Part shown: positions 16,325 to 25,101 of the stretch, piece after piece | How the letters are laid out: every line of letters starts with the position of its first letter | Numbering within the stretch: position 1 is the first letter of the stretch | Assembly (NCBI GenBank): GCA_963667075.1 | Contig: OY762938.1 | Coordinates: 1,984,001 to 2,048,000 of the forward strand | Direction of reading: 5' to 3' | Source: G963667075 sp963667075 | GTDB taxonomy: Bacteria > Pseudomonadota > Alphaproteobacteria > Micavibrionales > Micavibrionaceae | Length of the DNA stretch: 64,000 nucleotides | Made by a program: the position numbers and the translations under genes | Notes under the pieces: generated by a model | What the model was told of the DNA's origin: nothing | The model's input: only the letters and a program-made list of their open reading frames with translations | The model's database searches: none

Positions 16325-18901
16325 ATGGATTTTGATAAATTAACCGAGAAAACCAAAAGTCTTATGCAGCAAGCGCAAACCCTTGCTATGCGTTCTGATC
16401 ATCAGTCTTTGGAACCAGAACATATGTTAAAGGTTATGTTGGATGATGAGGCGGCGATTGTTGAGAAACTGGTGATTGCTATGGAGGGTGATCCGGCTCG
16501 TCTGGTACGGGATGTGGATCTCGCTCTTTCAAAGCTGCCTGCGGTGCGTGGTCCCGGGGCAGGGCAGTTACGTCTTTCAACTGATTTAGCAAAAATATTT
16601 GATAACGCATTGAATTTATCTGAAAAATCAGGTGATAAGTTTGTAACGGTGGAACGCGTCTTTCAAGCTATGTCGCTTGCCAAAGCCGCCCATATCGCGG
16701 GTATTCTTCAGGATGGCGGTGTAACGCCGATTAAGCTTAATCAGGCCATTAATGATATGCGCAAAGGGCGCACGGCTGATACGGCAACGGCTGAAGATCA
16801 GTTTGATGCCTTGCTTAAATATGCGCGTGATTTGACCGAGGTCGCGCGCGGAGGGAAAATGGATCCTGTGATCGGGCGGGATGAAGAGATTCGCCGTACC
16901 ATGCAGGTGCTCTCTCGCCGGACTAAAAACAATCCTGTTTTGATTGGGGAGCCAGGCGTTGGCAAAACGGCTATTATTGAAGGTTTGGCGCAAAGAATCG
17001 TGAAAGGTGATGTGCCGGAATCATTGAAAAACAAGAGATTGATGAGCCTTGATCTCGGTTCATTGCTGGCTGGTGCCAAGTTCCGCGGCGAGTTTGAAGA
17101 GCGGCTAAAAGCTGTGTTAGAGGAGATTCGAAGCGCTGCCGGTGAGATCATTCTCTTCCTTGATGAGCTTCATACGCTTGTGGGGGCGGGAAAAGCCGAA
17201 GGCTCCATGGATGCCGGGAACATGCTAAAACCGGCTCTGGCGCGTGGAGAACTTCATATGGTCGGCGCAACGACTCTTGACGAGTACAGAAAGCATATCG
17301 AGAAAGATGCGGCTCTGGCACGCAGATTTCAGACGGTGTTTGTGAATGAGCCAACGGTAGAGGATACGATCTCTATCCTGCGTGGCTTGAAGGAAAAGTA
17401 CGAAATGCATCACGGTGTACGTATCACCGATACAGCCCTTGTCTCTGCGGCTACTTTATCGAATCGTTACATATCGGATCGCTTTTTACCTGATAAGGCT
17501 ATTGATCTGGTGGATGAAGCGGCCTCTCGCTTGAGAATGCAGGTCGATAGCAAACCCGAAGAAGTGGATGAGCTTGACCGCCGTATTATCCAGCTCAAGA
17601 TTGAGCGAGAAGCCTTGAAGAAGGAAAAAGACAAAGCCTCTATCGAACGTCTTGAAAAGCTGGAAGATGAATTAGAAGGTCTGGAGAAAAAATCGGCTGA
17701 TATGACGTCTCAGTGGCAGGCAGAAAAAGAAAAGCTGAACCGCGCGCAAAAGCTGACAGAAGAGCTTGATGCGGCCCGTGTGGCACTGGAACAGGTAGAA
17801 CGTGACGGTGACTGGGCAAAGGCCGGTGAATTAAAATACAGTACGATTCCTAATTTAGAAGAGCAGATAAAAGAAGCGGCAAAAACGGCCAGAGAAAACC
17901 TGATTAATGAAGAGGTGCGCCCGGAAGATATCGCTGATGTCGTCAGCCGGTGGACCGGTGTGCCAGTTGACAAAATGCTTGAAGGTGAGCGTGATAAGTT
18001 ATTGCAAATGGAGGAAAAACTTAAAAAACGTGTTGTTGGGCAGGATAGGGCTGTTGATTCTGTGGCCGAGGCTGTCCGTCGCTCTCGTGCCGGTTTACAG
18101 GATCCTAACCGGCCTATTGGCTCTTTCTTGTTTTTGGGCCCTACCGGTGTTGGCAAAACAGAGCTGACAAAGGCGCTGGCAGCGTTCATGTTTAATGATG
18201 ACACTGCGCTGCTTCGTATGGATATGTCTGAATATATGGAGAAACATTCGGTAGCGCGTATGATTGGCGCACCGCCCGGCTATGTGGGCTATGATGAAGG
18301 CGGTGCGCTGACCGAGGCTGTCAGGCGCAGGCCGTATCAGGTCATTTTGTTTGATGAGGTTGAAAAGGCGCATCCCGATGTGTTTAACATTCTCTTGCAA
18401 GTGCTGGATGACGGCCGCCTCACAGATGGGCAGGGGCGCACCGTTGACTTTACGAATACAGTTCTGATTCTAACCTCTAATCTTGGGGCGGAGTTTCTTG
18501 TTAATCTGAAAGAAGGCGAGCTTGTTGAGTCTGTGCGTGAAAGGGTCATGAGTGTTGTGCGGACGGCTTTCAGGCCGGAATTCTTGAATCGTCTGGATGA
18601 GATTTTGCTCTTTAACCGTCTGGGGAAAGAGTCTATGTCCGGCATTGTCGATATTCAAATAGCCCGTCTTTCAAAATTGCTGGAAGACCGCCATATCACA
18701 CTGGCACTGGATGATAAGGCCAAGGACTGGATCGTGGAAAAAGGCTATGATCCGGCCTATGGTGCCCGTCCTTTAAAGCGCACGATTCAGACAGAGCTGC
18801 AAAACAAACTGGCTGAACTCATCCTGAAAGGTGAGGTAGGTGAAGGCTCGCATGTTAAAGTCTCTGTTAAAAAGGATGTTCTTGACATTAGTGCAGGGTA
18901 G
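16325..18901 (+). CDS. clpB: ATP-dependent disaggregase ClpB
   Basis: The 858-residue protein is the normal length. The order is an N-terminal Clp_N domain (residues 1-145), AAA-1 with Walker A 'GEPGVGKT' and 'LFLDELHTLVGAG', and a coiled-coil middle domain (about 400-520, Glu/Lys-rich, 'EKLEDELEGLEKKSADMTS'). AAA-2 follows with 'GPTGVGKTELTKALA', 'MDMSEYMEKHSVARMIGAPPG' and 'LTSNLGAEFL', then the C-terminal D2-small domain. It works as a hexamer with DnaK to rescue aggregated proteins. The start is backed by a GGAG about 11 bases upstream. Its last 14 bases overlap the convergent minus-strand gene at 18888. Confidence 0.97.
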   Translation: MDFDKLTEKTKSLMQQAQTLAMRSDHQSLEPEHMLKVMLDDEAAIVEKLVIAMEGDPARLVRDVDLALSKLPAVRGPGAGQLRLSTDLAKIFDNALNLSEKSGDKFVTVERVFQAMSLAKAAHIAGILQDGGVTPIKLNQAINDMRKGRTADTATAEDQFDALLKYARDLTEVARGGKMDPVIGRDEEIRRTMQVLSRRTKNNPVLIGEPGVGKTAIIEGLAQRIVKGDVPESLKNKRLMSLDLGSLLAGAKFRGEFEERLKAVLEEIRSAAGEIILFLDELHTLVGAGKAEGSMDAGNMLKPALARGELHMVGATTLDEYRKHIEKDAALARRFQTVFVNEPTVEDTISILRGLKEKYEMHHGVRITDTALVSAATLSNRYISDRFLPDKAIDLVDEAASRLRMQVDSKPEEVDELDRRIIQLKIEREALKKEKDKASIERLEKLEDELEGLEKKSADMTSQWQAEKEKLNRAQKLTEELDAARVALEQVERDGDWAKAGELKYSTIPNLEEQIKEAAKTARENLINEEVRPEDIADVVSRWTGVPVDKMLEGERDKLLQMEEKLKKRVVGQDRAVDSVAEAVRRSRAGLQDPNRPIGSFLFLGPTGVGKTELTKALAAFMFNDDTALLRMDMSEYMEKHSVARMIGAPPGYVGYDEGGALTEAVRRRPYQVILFDEVEKAHPDVFNILLQVLDDGRLTDGQGRTVDFTNTVLILTSNLGAEFLVNLKEGELVESVRERVMSVVRTAFRPEFLNRLDEILLFNRLGKESMSGIVDIQIARLSKLLEDRHITLALDDKAKDWIVEKGYDPAYGARPLKRTIQTELQNKLAELILKGEVGEGSHVKVSVKKDVLDISAG

Positions 18902-19601
18902 GCGGCTGTTGTAATGTGACAGGTGCGGCCATGAAGCCACCAAATTTTATATAGCCATCTTTGGCGGCGGCTTTGAAAATATCGACATGGCCGAAAGGCT
19001 TCTTTTTAGGGCATAATTGGGGGGCGTCTGGTCCAGGCTTGCCGGTCCAGACATATATCGTCTGGCCGGTTTTTGTTTTCATTTGCCTGAGACTAACCCA
19101 ATGAAAATCATCTTTGTCTTCTGGATTTGTAAGAGAGGGAGGCTTTAAGAAAACAGCCAGGGGCATTTCATCCGGCAGGCATTCCATGAAGCTTTTTTTA
19201 AGGGGTCTTAAATTGTCCTTTTTGCATCTGAAGATGATTTCTTGCTCATATGTTCTGTTTCTATCTCTTGGCACGGGAGGCGATGCAAGCTGTCCCGGGA
19301 GAAGATAATCATTTGTGTATCGGTTAAGGCTAAAATTGTAACAATTATTGCTTTTGCTTTTGCGCCATGGTGCAGGATCCCAATTGGGGATATTTTTTAA
19401 AAACGGAAATGCCTTTGTGTTAGGGCCTTTTTGAAGCGTCTTCATGTCTTCAAAGAACTGATTTTGTAATGCGTTAAACGTTTCTTTTAAGGTGTTGGGA
19501 GAGGAATCGTTTGCAGGTGCGAGGCTCTCCACAACTGTTAATTGACTCATGTAGCTGGGTGTGCTGATACCAAGAAGCTCTTTTATGTTTAATATACCCA
19601 T
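18888..19601 (-). CDS. NCYNF-motif protein, putative Cys/His hydrolase (copy 1)
   Basis: The start is taken at ATG 19601 (MGILNIKELLGIS); a longer in-frame ATG at 19637 is possible. The product of about 237 residues is a clear paralogue of the protein at 19931-20614. Shared blocks are 'FLKNIPNWDPAPW', 'NNCYNFSLNRYTNDYLLPGQLA', 'FMECLPDEMPLAVFL', 'DDFHWVSLRQ', 'TIYVWTGKPGPDAP', 'GHVDIFKAAAKDGY' and 'FGGFMAAP'. The N-C-Y-N/A-F/Y motif, a later H-W and a later aspartate, with 'QPG' after the cysteine, recall uncharacterised bacterial proteins with an NCYAYA...HW...WSHKxG pattern. That pattern suggests a papain/NlpC-like Cys-His-Asp fold. No signal peptide is seen. Function is unknown. Confidence 0.75.
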   Translation of the reverse strand: MGILNIKELLGISTPSYMSQLTVVESLAPANDSSPNTLKETFNALQNQFFEDMKTLQKGPNTKAFPFLKNIPNWDPAPWRKSKSNNCYNFSLNRYTNDYLLPGQLASPPVPRDRNRTYEQEIIFRCKKDNLRPLKKSFMECLPDEMPLAVFLKPPSLTNPEDKDDFHWVSLRQMKTKTGQTIYVWTGKPGPDAPQLCPKKKPFGHVDIFKAAAKDGYIKFGGFMAAPVTLQQPPTLH

Positions 19602-19671
19602 GCGATATTTCCCTTTCCAAAAGCTAGTAGAACACACTTTTGCTAATTATGTCAAACTATAGCGCAGGTAG

Positions 19672-19939
19672 GCACGGCAATCGCTTGAAAAGCATGAACA
19701 TCGTCGTGCGCGTAGCGCAATAAAAACAAATTTGTTTAATATCAATCTATTATATTTACCACAGAGGTCACAGAGCGCACAGAGAATCTCTGTGAACTCT
19801 GCGTTCTCTGTGGTAAAAAGATAATTAAAGAAACGATTAGAACTAAATTATATCAATATAATCAAATGGATGAGAGCAAATTCTTTATAATCAACTCTCA
19901 ACGTTATCGTATAGATAATTTTTCAAGCGATTACCGTGC
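19672..19939. mobile_element. MITE-like element with 20-bp terminal inverted repeats
   Basis: GCACGGCAATCGCTTGAAAA at 19672-19691 is the inverted repeat of 19920-19939 with one mismatch. A 4-base direct repeat GTAG flanks both ends (19668-19671 and 19940-19943). The 268-base element is AT-rich and has no gene. Inside is a second palindrome (19756-19816), the 'accacagag...ctctgtggt' type of intergenic repeat. It lies between the two NCYNF paralogues, and its right end supplies the last codon and stop of copy 2. No transposase is present. Confidence 0.6.
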
Positions 19940-20614
19940 GTAGGTAGGCGGCGGTGGTTTTTGAAGGCTTGCTGGTGCGGCCATGAAGCCGCAAAAATCT
20001 GTGTAGCCTCTTTTTGCAGCGGCTTCGAATATGTCTACATAGCCAAGTTTTGCTCGGCTAGGGCATAAATCTGGGGCGCCTTCTCCGGGTTTTTCGGTCC
20101 AGACGTATGTTGTTTTGCCGGTGCAGGTCGTTATGTATTTAGGGCCGAAGCAATGACCATCTGATATAATACCAAAAAAGGTGTCGAATAGTCCTGCGAA
20201 TAGAGCAATAGGCATTTCATCCGGCGCGCATTCGAGAAAACTTGTCTTTAAAGATCTTACACCATCTTTTTCAGTTTTGTAGATCAGATCCTTTTTGTAG
20301 TCTTCAAAACGTATTGCAGGATGTGGAGGGGGCATACCAGCTAAACCGCCAGGTTGCAGATAATCTTTAGTATCTCTGTTGAGGGCAAAGTTATAACAAT
20401 TATTCTCTTTGCTGCTCCAGGCTTCGGGATCCCATGCAGGGATGTTTTTAAGAAAAGCGGGTTTTTCATGTTCAGGACACTCTGTCAGATAGGCCATATC
20501 CTCAAAAAAACGTTTTCTTGCCGCACTGAAATCAGGTTCATTATCATTTGCGGCTACGATATCTTCATATGGCTCTTGAACGATAAAAGAGTTTAGAAAA
20601 TTAAATGCAGACAT
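19931..20614 (-). CDS. NCYNF-motif protein, putative Cys/His hydrolase (copy 2)
   Basis: The 227-residue protein starts MSAFNFLNSFIVQEP, with a GAGGT about 10 bases upstream. Blocks shared with copy 1 are 'FFEDMAYL', 'FLKNIPAWDPEAW', 'NNCYNFALNRDTKDYLQPGGLAG', 'LKTSFLECAPDEMPIALF', 'SDGHCFGPKY', 'TTYVWTEKPGEGAPDLCP', 'GYVDIFEAAAKRGYTDFCGFMAAP'. The candidate catalytic residues are the Cys of NCYNF, the His of DGH and the Asp of VDIF, by analogy only. The 3' end (last codon and stop) lies in the inverted repeat of the MITE-like element. Neither copy has a membrane anchor. The pair is a tandem duplication with fairly low identity. Confidence 0.75.
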   Translation of the reverse strand: MSAFNFLNSFIVQEPYEDIVAANDNEPDFSAARKRFFEDMAYLTECPEHEKPAFLKNIPAWDPEAWSSKENNCYNFALNRDTKDYLQPGGLAGMPPPHPAIRFEDYKKDLIYKTEKDGVRSLKTSFLECAPDEMPIALFAGLFDTFFGIISDGHCFGPKYITTCTGKTTYVWTEKPGEGAPDLCPSRAKLGYVDIFEAAAKRGYTDFCGFMAAPASLQKPPPPTYAR

Positions 20615-20817
20615 GCTGTTTTTACCTCATCCTTTTTTTTTGAGGGCACTAGAACATATATCTTAATATTATGTCAATATATTTGTCCGGTTTTTTGTGG
20701 ACAAAGCTTTGCCTAAGTTCTCTCCTGAGAAAAAGAGGCTTTCTTCGGGCCATATGTTTTGTTTATACTATGGGGCGTGCTCTGCCGCGTGAGATTTAAT
20801 ATCAGGAAATAAACACA

Positions 20818-21390
20818 ATGCCTCGTTCGTCCTCTTTTTTGTTGTCAGTTTTGTCTTTGTCGGTTTTTGCCCTTTCAGGGTGTTCTACGATGATGGATGG
20901 CGTGTTGCAGGACGTAACGGTGGAAACACCGGGGGCTCTTGGTGCCTTGTGTGATCTTTCTACTGAAACGATGCGCTATAAGGTGCGTCCGCCCCAGACG
21001 ATCAAGATCAATAAAACAAAAGGGCCGATGACAGTGCGTTGTCTGGCACCAGGGAATCGTGAAAAAGTCATTACAGTAGAATCAAAGGTGCCTGAGTCTG
21101 TTATGTTGAACGTGACGACGGGTATATTGGCGGGGATCGCCTATGACAAGCATTCGGGTGCCATTTATGAATATCCTGAAAAAATTATTGTGGATTTCCA
21201 GTCTGTGCCGTACCAGCATTCCGCTTTGCCGCAATATCATAATCCTGATACTATGCCGCCGACTGATATGCCCCTGGAGTATATGGGGCCGGCAAATCCC
21301 GACTTACCGTCGGATTCTGAAAAACGTGTTCAGGGCAATCTTGATCTTTTAGAAAAAAATGCACCGGTCATGGACGAGCCTTTAAAGTAA
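20818..21390 (+). CDS. Lipoprotein of unknown function
   Basis: The 190-residue protein has a signal peptide and the lipobox L-S-G-C at residues 20-23, followed by STMMDGV, so it should be lipidated. The mature part has a beta-rich segment 'GALGALCDLSTETMRYKVRPPQTIKINKTKGPMTVRCLAPG'. This resembles the 'PEGA-like/translation initiation factor-like' modules seen in small outer-membrane lipoproteins. It ends with a Pro-rich tail. Two further cysteines (in ALCDL and VRCLA) may form a disulfide. It ends 26 bases before the MurC-like gene, so they may be cotranscribed. Confidence 0.75.
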   Translation: MPRSSSFLLSVLSLSVFALSGCSTMMDGVLQDVTVETPGALGALCDLSTETMRYKVRPPQTIKINKTKGPMTVRCLAPGNREKVITVESKVPESVMLNVTTGILAGIAYDKHSGAIYEYPEKIIVDFQSVPYQHSALPQYHNPDTMPPTDMPLEYMGPANPDLPSDSEKRVQGNLDLLEKNAPVMDEPLK

Positions 21391-21416
21391 AAGTGCTGGG
21401 AGCCTCGGGAGTTTAA

Positions 21417-22826
21417 GTGCTGACTTTTTCCAGTAAAAAATATTTTTTTTGTGGTGTGGGCGGGAGCGGTATGTTGCCGCTGGCGGCTATTCTGATGGAG
21501 AAGGGGGCGATTGTTTCCGGTTCTGACCGTGCGTTTGATCAGGGGCAAACTCCTCAAAAGTTCCATAAAATTAAAGAAATGGGGATTAAGCTTTTTCCGC
21601 AAGATGGCTCTGGCATAGAGGATGATACGCATGTTCTCGTCGTGTCCAGTGCTGTTGAAAGCCATATTCCTGATGTGCGAGTCGCGCTTGAAAGGGGCAT
21701 TTCGATTAAAAAGCGGGCGGAAATTTTATCATCCCTGTTTAACCGTGCAAAACGTTCCATAGGCATAGCGGGTACAAGCGGCAAAACAACCGTAACCGGG
21801 ATGATTGCCTATATATTGGAAAAAGGCGGCTACGCGCCTTGTGTCGTGAATGGCGGTGAAATCGTCAATTTTTTAAAGGATCAGGTCGTTGCCAATTACC
21901 GCGTGGGCGGCGGGGAAGATGTGCCCTTTGTGGCGGAGACGGATGAGAGTGACGGGTCTATTGCCCTGTATCATCCGTCTGTGGCTGTACTGAACAATAT
22001 ATCTCAGGATCATAAATCGATAGAAGAGTTAAAAGCCCTTTTTCTGGATTTCGTGACAAGAGCCAAAGAGGGGGCTGTGCTTAACCTTGATAACAGTCGC
22101 GTCGCATCGCTTTATAGTGCTGTTTCTCTTTCCTCATCTTCTTCTATCCTGACCTATGGGATTGAGAATGAACAGGCTGATATTGTGGCCTGTGACCTTG
22201 TGTTTGCGCCCGAAGGTGTGAGCTGCCGGGTGATAGAAAGGGAGACCGGGAAGGACCTTTGTCTAACTCTTTCTGTTCCAGGGCTGCATAATGTATCGAA
22301 TGCACTGGCGGCATTGTGTGCGGCTAAAATGATGGGCATGTCCATCGAAGAATCGGCCAGCCTCTTAGCTGGTTTTAAAGGGATCAGAAGGCGGCTTGAG
22401 ATCGTTGGTACAAAAGACGGCGTCACCATTATAGATGATTTTGCGCATAATCCTGATAAGATCAGTGCCTCTCTTGACGCTTTAAAAGAATTCTCCGGGC
22501 GTCTTCTTGTGATGTTTCAGCCTCATGGCTATGCGCCGTTAAAGATGATGCGTGACAAACTGGTGGATGTACTGTCGGACTATTTGGATGAGGATGATAT
22601 TTTCGTCCTGACCGAGCCTTATTATGCTGGCGGTACAGTGGAAAAATCAATTTCCTCAAAAGATATCGTCGAAGATCTCAAAGAAAACGGCCTCAACGCC
22701 CATTTCTTCACAAACAGAGATCAAATTGAGCGGTTTTTAAAAGAAAATGCGCAAAATAACGACCGCATCGTCATCATGGGGGCCAGAGACGACACCCTCA
22801 CACAATTTGCTGGACATTTCCTTTGA
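21417..22826 (+). CDS. Mur ligase family protein, MurC/Mpl-like
   Basis: The start is GTG 21417, with GGGAG about 8 bases upstream; 469 residues. The N-terminal UDP-binding Rossmann motif 'FCGVGGSGMLPLAAIL' is MurC-like. The ATP loop is 'GIAGTSGKTTVTGMIAYIL', followed by 'AETDESDGSI', 'VLNNISQDHKSIEEL', 'LTLSVPGLHNVSNALAALCAA' and 'IIDDFAHNPDKISASL'. MurC proper has GTHGKTT and DDYGHHP, while Mpl has DFAHHP, so this is a divergent MurC/Mpl-type ligase and may be a second copy outside the dcw cluster. The likely reaction is ATP-dependent addition of an amino acid or peptide to a UDP-muramyl-type carboxylate. Part of its 3' end is duplicated downstream at 24893. Confidence 0.82.
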   Translation: MLTFSSKKYFFCGVGGSGMLPLAAILMEKGAIVSGSDRAFDQGQTPQKFHKIKEMGIKLFPQDGSGIEDDTHVLVVSSAVESHIPDVRVALERGISIKKRAEILSSLFNRAKRSIGIAGTSGKTTVTGMIAYILEKGGYAPCVVNGGEIVNFLKDQVVANYRVGGGEDVPFVAETDESDGSIALYHPSVAVLNNISQDHKSIEELKALFLDFVTRAKEGAVLNLDNSRVASLYSAVSLSSSSSILTYGIENEQADIVACDLVFAPEGVSCRVIERETGKDLCLTLSVPGLHNVSNALAALCAAKMMGMSIEESASLLAGFKGIRRRLEIVGTKDGVTIIDDFAHNPDKISASLDALKEFSGRLLVMFQPHGYAPLKMMRDKLVDVLSDYLDEDDIFVLTEPYYAGGTVEKSISSKDIVEDLKENGLNAHFFTNRDQIERFLKENAQNNDRIVIMGARDDTLTQFAGHFL

Positions 22827-22906
22827 GAATGTAGCCAAATGTTAAATAACTTGCATTTTTTGTAAAAAACATACATATATTGCCTTATAATTTAAAGGGG
22901 CAATGA

Positions 22907-24208
22907 ATGTTAGTATCGTTTTCTGTTGAAAATTACAAATCGTTTTCGGAGAAGCAGACCCTGTTAATGTCGGCAGGTAGTTCAGCTAGAAAGAATGCCA
23001 GATATTCTTTTCCAACGTTTAATAGTTTTGCGCCTGATGTATTACGGTCTTCTTGTATTTTTGGTGCAAATGGGGCTGGAAAATCTTCTTTTGTGGAAGC
23101 TATAGACTTTTTCAAAGGGTTCGTGATCTCTTCTGCAAAAGATATGCAAGAAGGAGAGGAAATTGAAGTCTCTCCTCACTTATTTAGAAAAGACTTGAAA
23201 GCGTCTCCTTCCGCGTTTGAAATTATCTTTATTCATAAAGGCACGCTGTATCAGTATGGTTTTTCTGTAGATTCTAAAAGAGTGCATGATGAGTGGCTTT
23301 TTTCTCGCCCCAATAGTGAAAATTCCAAGATGAGAGATCTGTTTCGTCGAAGATATACAGGAAAAGAAGAAGATCAGGATCCTTATAAATGGAAATTTAA
23401 CAGCACTTTTTTAAGAGGACAAAAGGAGCTGTGGAAAAATTCAACGCGCTCTAATGCACTTTTCTTATCTCAGGCGGTTCAATTGAATGCCGTAGATTTG
23501 AAAGATGTTTTTGAATGGGTACAAAAATATTTGCGGGTGATTGAGTCGCCTGAATCTTTGGCTTTGGGCTACACGGTTCGCCAATGTGTAGAGGAGGGGT
23601 GGAAGGATAAAATTCTCGATTTATTAAAATCTGTTGATATTCGAATTGCAGATTTGGATATTCAAACAAGAGATATAACCCCAACAGATTTGCCTGATGA
23701 TTTGCCCAAAACCATGAGAGATGCGTTACTTGAAAAAATCAAGAGTGGGAAAAGTAAGGCTTTCGAAGTTAATACCATTCATAAAACCAGAGAAGGGGAA
23801 ATCATCCCTTTAAGTTTAGAAGATGAATCTGATGGTACCAATGTTCTTTTCAGGTTGGCTGGTCCCTGGTTTGATGTGCTTGAAAATGGTTATACGCTGA
23901 TTGTTGATGAATTGCATAATAGCTTACATCCGCATGCGCTTAAAACATTGATTGAGTTGTTTCATAATCCCAAAATTAACAAAAAGGGTGCTCAGTTGAT
24001 TTTTACCAGTCATGAAACGTCTGTTATGACCAAAGGATTTATGCATCAGGATCAGGTTTGGCTCGTCGAAAAAGGTGATGAGGAGAACACGCATCTTATT
24101 CCATTATCGGATTTCAAAGTTAGGGACCTTGCCGCTTTCCAGAAAGCTTATTTAAATGGTCGTTATGGGGGTGTTCCAAAGCTAAGGGAATGTGTCGATG
24201 GCGAATGA
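22907..24208 (+). CDS. RloA/AbiLi-like AAA ATPase
   Basis: The 433-residue ATPase of the AAA15/COG1106 type starts 'MLVSFSVENYKSFSEKQTLLM', which is typical of the family. Walker A is 'FGANGAGKSSF' (about 46-56). 'LFLSQAVQLNAVDL' follows, then the ABC-like Walker B 'TLIVDELHNSLHPHAL' (about 325-340) and 'QLIFTSHETSVM'. It overlaps the RloB gene and the two form a pair. RloA/RloB genes were first noticed next to restriction systems, and equivalent AbiLi/AbiLii pairs are catalogued as abortive-infection phage defence. No restriction genes are visible nearby. The operon is inserted between the murC-like gene and a decayed copy of its 3' end. Confidence 0.88.
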   Translation: MLVSFSVENYKSFSEKQTLLMSAGSSARKNARYSFPTFNSFAPDVLRSSCIFGANGAGKSSFVEAIDFFKGFVISSAKDMQEGEEIEVSPHLFRKDLKASPSAFEIIFIHKGTLYQYGFSVDSKRVHDEWLFSRPNSENSKMRDLFRRRYTGKEEDQDPYKWKFNSTFLRGQKELWKNSTRSNALFLSQAVQLNAVDLKDVFEWVQKYLRVIESPESLALGYTVRQCVEEGWKDKILDLLKSVDIRIADLDIQTRDITPTDLPDDLPKTMRDALLEKIKSGKSKAFEVNTIHKTREGEIIPLSLEDESDGTNVLFRLAGPWFDVLENGYTLIVDELHNSLHPHALKTLIELFHNPKINKKGAQLIFTSHETSVMTKGFMHQDQVWLVEKGDEENTHLIPLSDFKVRDLAAFQKAYLNGRYGGVPKLRECVDGE

Positions 24209-24890
24209 TAAATTATTTCAAAAACGAAAGGCTGTTTCTCGTGGGGCTTTAAAACGTAAGAAAGCTACGCGTGCTGTAAAGAAAAGAGCTTTGATCGTTT
24301 GTGAAGATTCTGATTCCACGCCTGCATATTTGACAAAACTTGTTTCATATTTCGGTTTAAGTACGGTTGATATCAAAATATGTGGAAAAGAATGTGGTTC
24401 GGCACCCTCAAGCGTTGTTCAGTATGGTGAAGATTATCTTACAGAAAAAGATGATGATTTTGATTATGTATTCTTTGTTTTCGATCGAGATGCCCATGAA
24501 AGCTATGGAGAGGCCATAGCCAAAGCAAAAGGCTTGAATAAAACACGCGCTTACAGGAAGAAAATAGATATTCGGGCGATTACGTCTGTGCCTTGCTTTG
24601 AATTGTGGTTCAAGCTTCATTTTGATAACTCAACGAAACCTTATAGCGTCAAAGGAAAGAAGAGTGCTGCGGCTAGTTTGATAGATGATTTAAAGAAAAT
24701 TCCTGCTTTTAATGAGTACACTAAGGATAATGGCTGTTCTTATTTTGACGATATTAAAGAATTGACTGATACAGCTATTAACAATGGAGAAGGGCTAATG
24801 GTCTTGGGGCAGAAAAACGGGACAGGGAGACATGATACAAACCCCGGTACTTTGGTGCATGAGATGGTTGCTATTCTTAAAGACATGTAA
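24198..24890 (+). CDS. RloB/AbiLii-like TOPRIM-type protein
   Basis: ATG 24198 is preferred over GTG 24192 because AAGGGA at 24184-24189 is better spaced for it. About 230 residues. A basic N-terminus (KRKAVSRGALKRKKATRAVKKR) leads into 'ALIVCEDSDSTPAYLTKLV' (acidic residue after a hydrophobic strand) and 'DYVFFVFDRDAHESYGEA' (D-x-D). This is the TOPRIM-like arrangement of RloB. 'ITSVPCFELWFKLHF' and 'NPGTLVHEMVAIL' complete the family pattern. It is probably the nuclease/effector partner of the ATPase it overlaps by 11 bases. Exact biochemistry is not known from sequence. Confidence 0.87.
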   Translation: MANDKLFQKRKAVSRGALKRKKATRAVKKRALIVCEDSDSTPAYLTKLVSYFGLSTVDIKICGKECGSAPSSVVQYGEDYLTEKDDDFDYVFFVFDRDAHESYGEAIAKAKGLNKTRAYRKKIDIRAITSVPCFELWFKLHFDNSTKPYSVKGKKSAAASLIDDLKKIPAFNEYTKDNGCSYFDDIKELTDTAINNGEGLMVLGQKNGTGRHDTNPGTLVHEMVAILKDM

Positions 24891-24892
24891 GA

Positions 24893-24952
24893 TCTTCACA
24901 AACAGGGATCCGATTGAGCGGTTTTCGCTATCATGGGCGCCAGAGACGACAC
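24893..24952 (+). pseudogene. Decayed duplicate of the murC-like gene 3' end
   Basis: This stretch matches the murC-like gene at 22705-22794 with scattered mismatches and one internal deletion of about 31 bases (missing 22737-22767). It begins 2 bases after the RloB stop. In the original frame it still reads F-T-N-R-D-x-I-E-R-F before the deletion shifts the frame. With the intact 3' end it brackets the RloAB pair like an insertion scar. The remaining gap to 25101 has a promoter but no gene. Confidence 0.8.
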
Positions 24953-25041
24953 GTCCCTTGTTTCCCTTTTGATACCAGTGAGCATTCATTGAATGAATAT
25001 TTAAGGGAGGGGGCGGCAACCCGGTATTATTTCCTTCATGC

Positions 25042-25070
25042 TTGACATTCAATATCTTTTAATGTTATGT
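25042..25070 (+). promoter_or_regulatory. Sigma70-type promoter for small genes 25102/25336
   Basis: TTGACA (25042-25047), spacer of 17, TTATGT (25065-25070), about 32 bases before the ATG at 25102. The same TTGACA-N17 layout precedes two other small orphan genes, at 28399 and 29137. Confidence 0.6.
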
Positions 25071-25101
25071 CAAGAAAAGATAATTAGAAGGAAAGAATGA
25101 T

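Noticed and set aside
18888..18901. Convergent overlap of clpB and the NCYNF gene as a sign of a wrong gene call
   Set aside because: Both ends are well supported by protein similarity (ClpB family; NCYNF paralogue), so a short 3' overlap is accepted.
20818..22826. Calling the Mur ligase gene plain murC of the dcw cluster
   Set aside because: No other dcw genes are nearby and several motifs (GTSGKTT, DDFAHNP) are not those of standard MurC.
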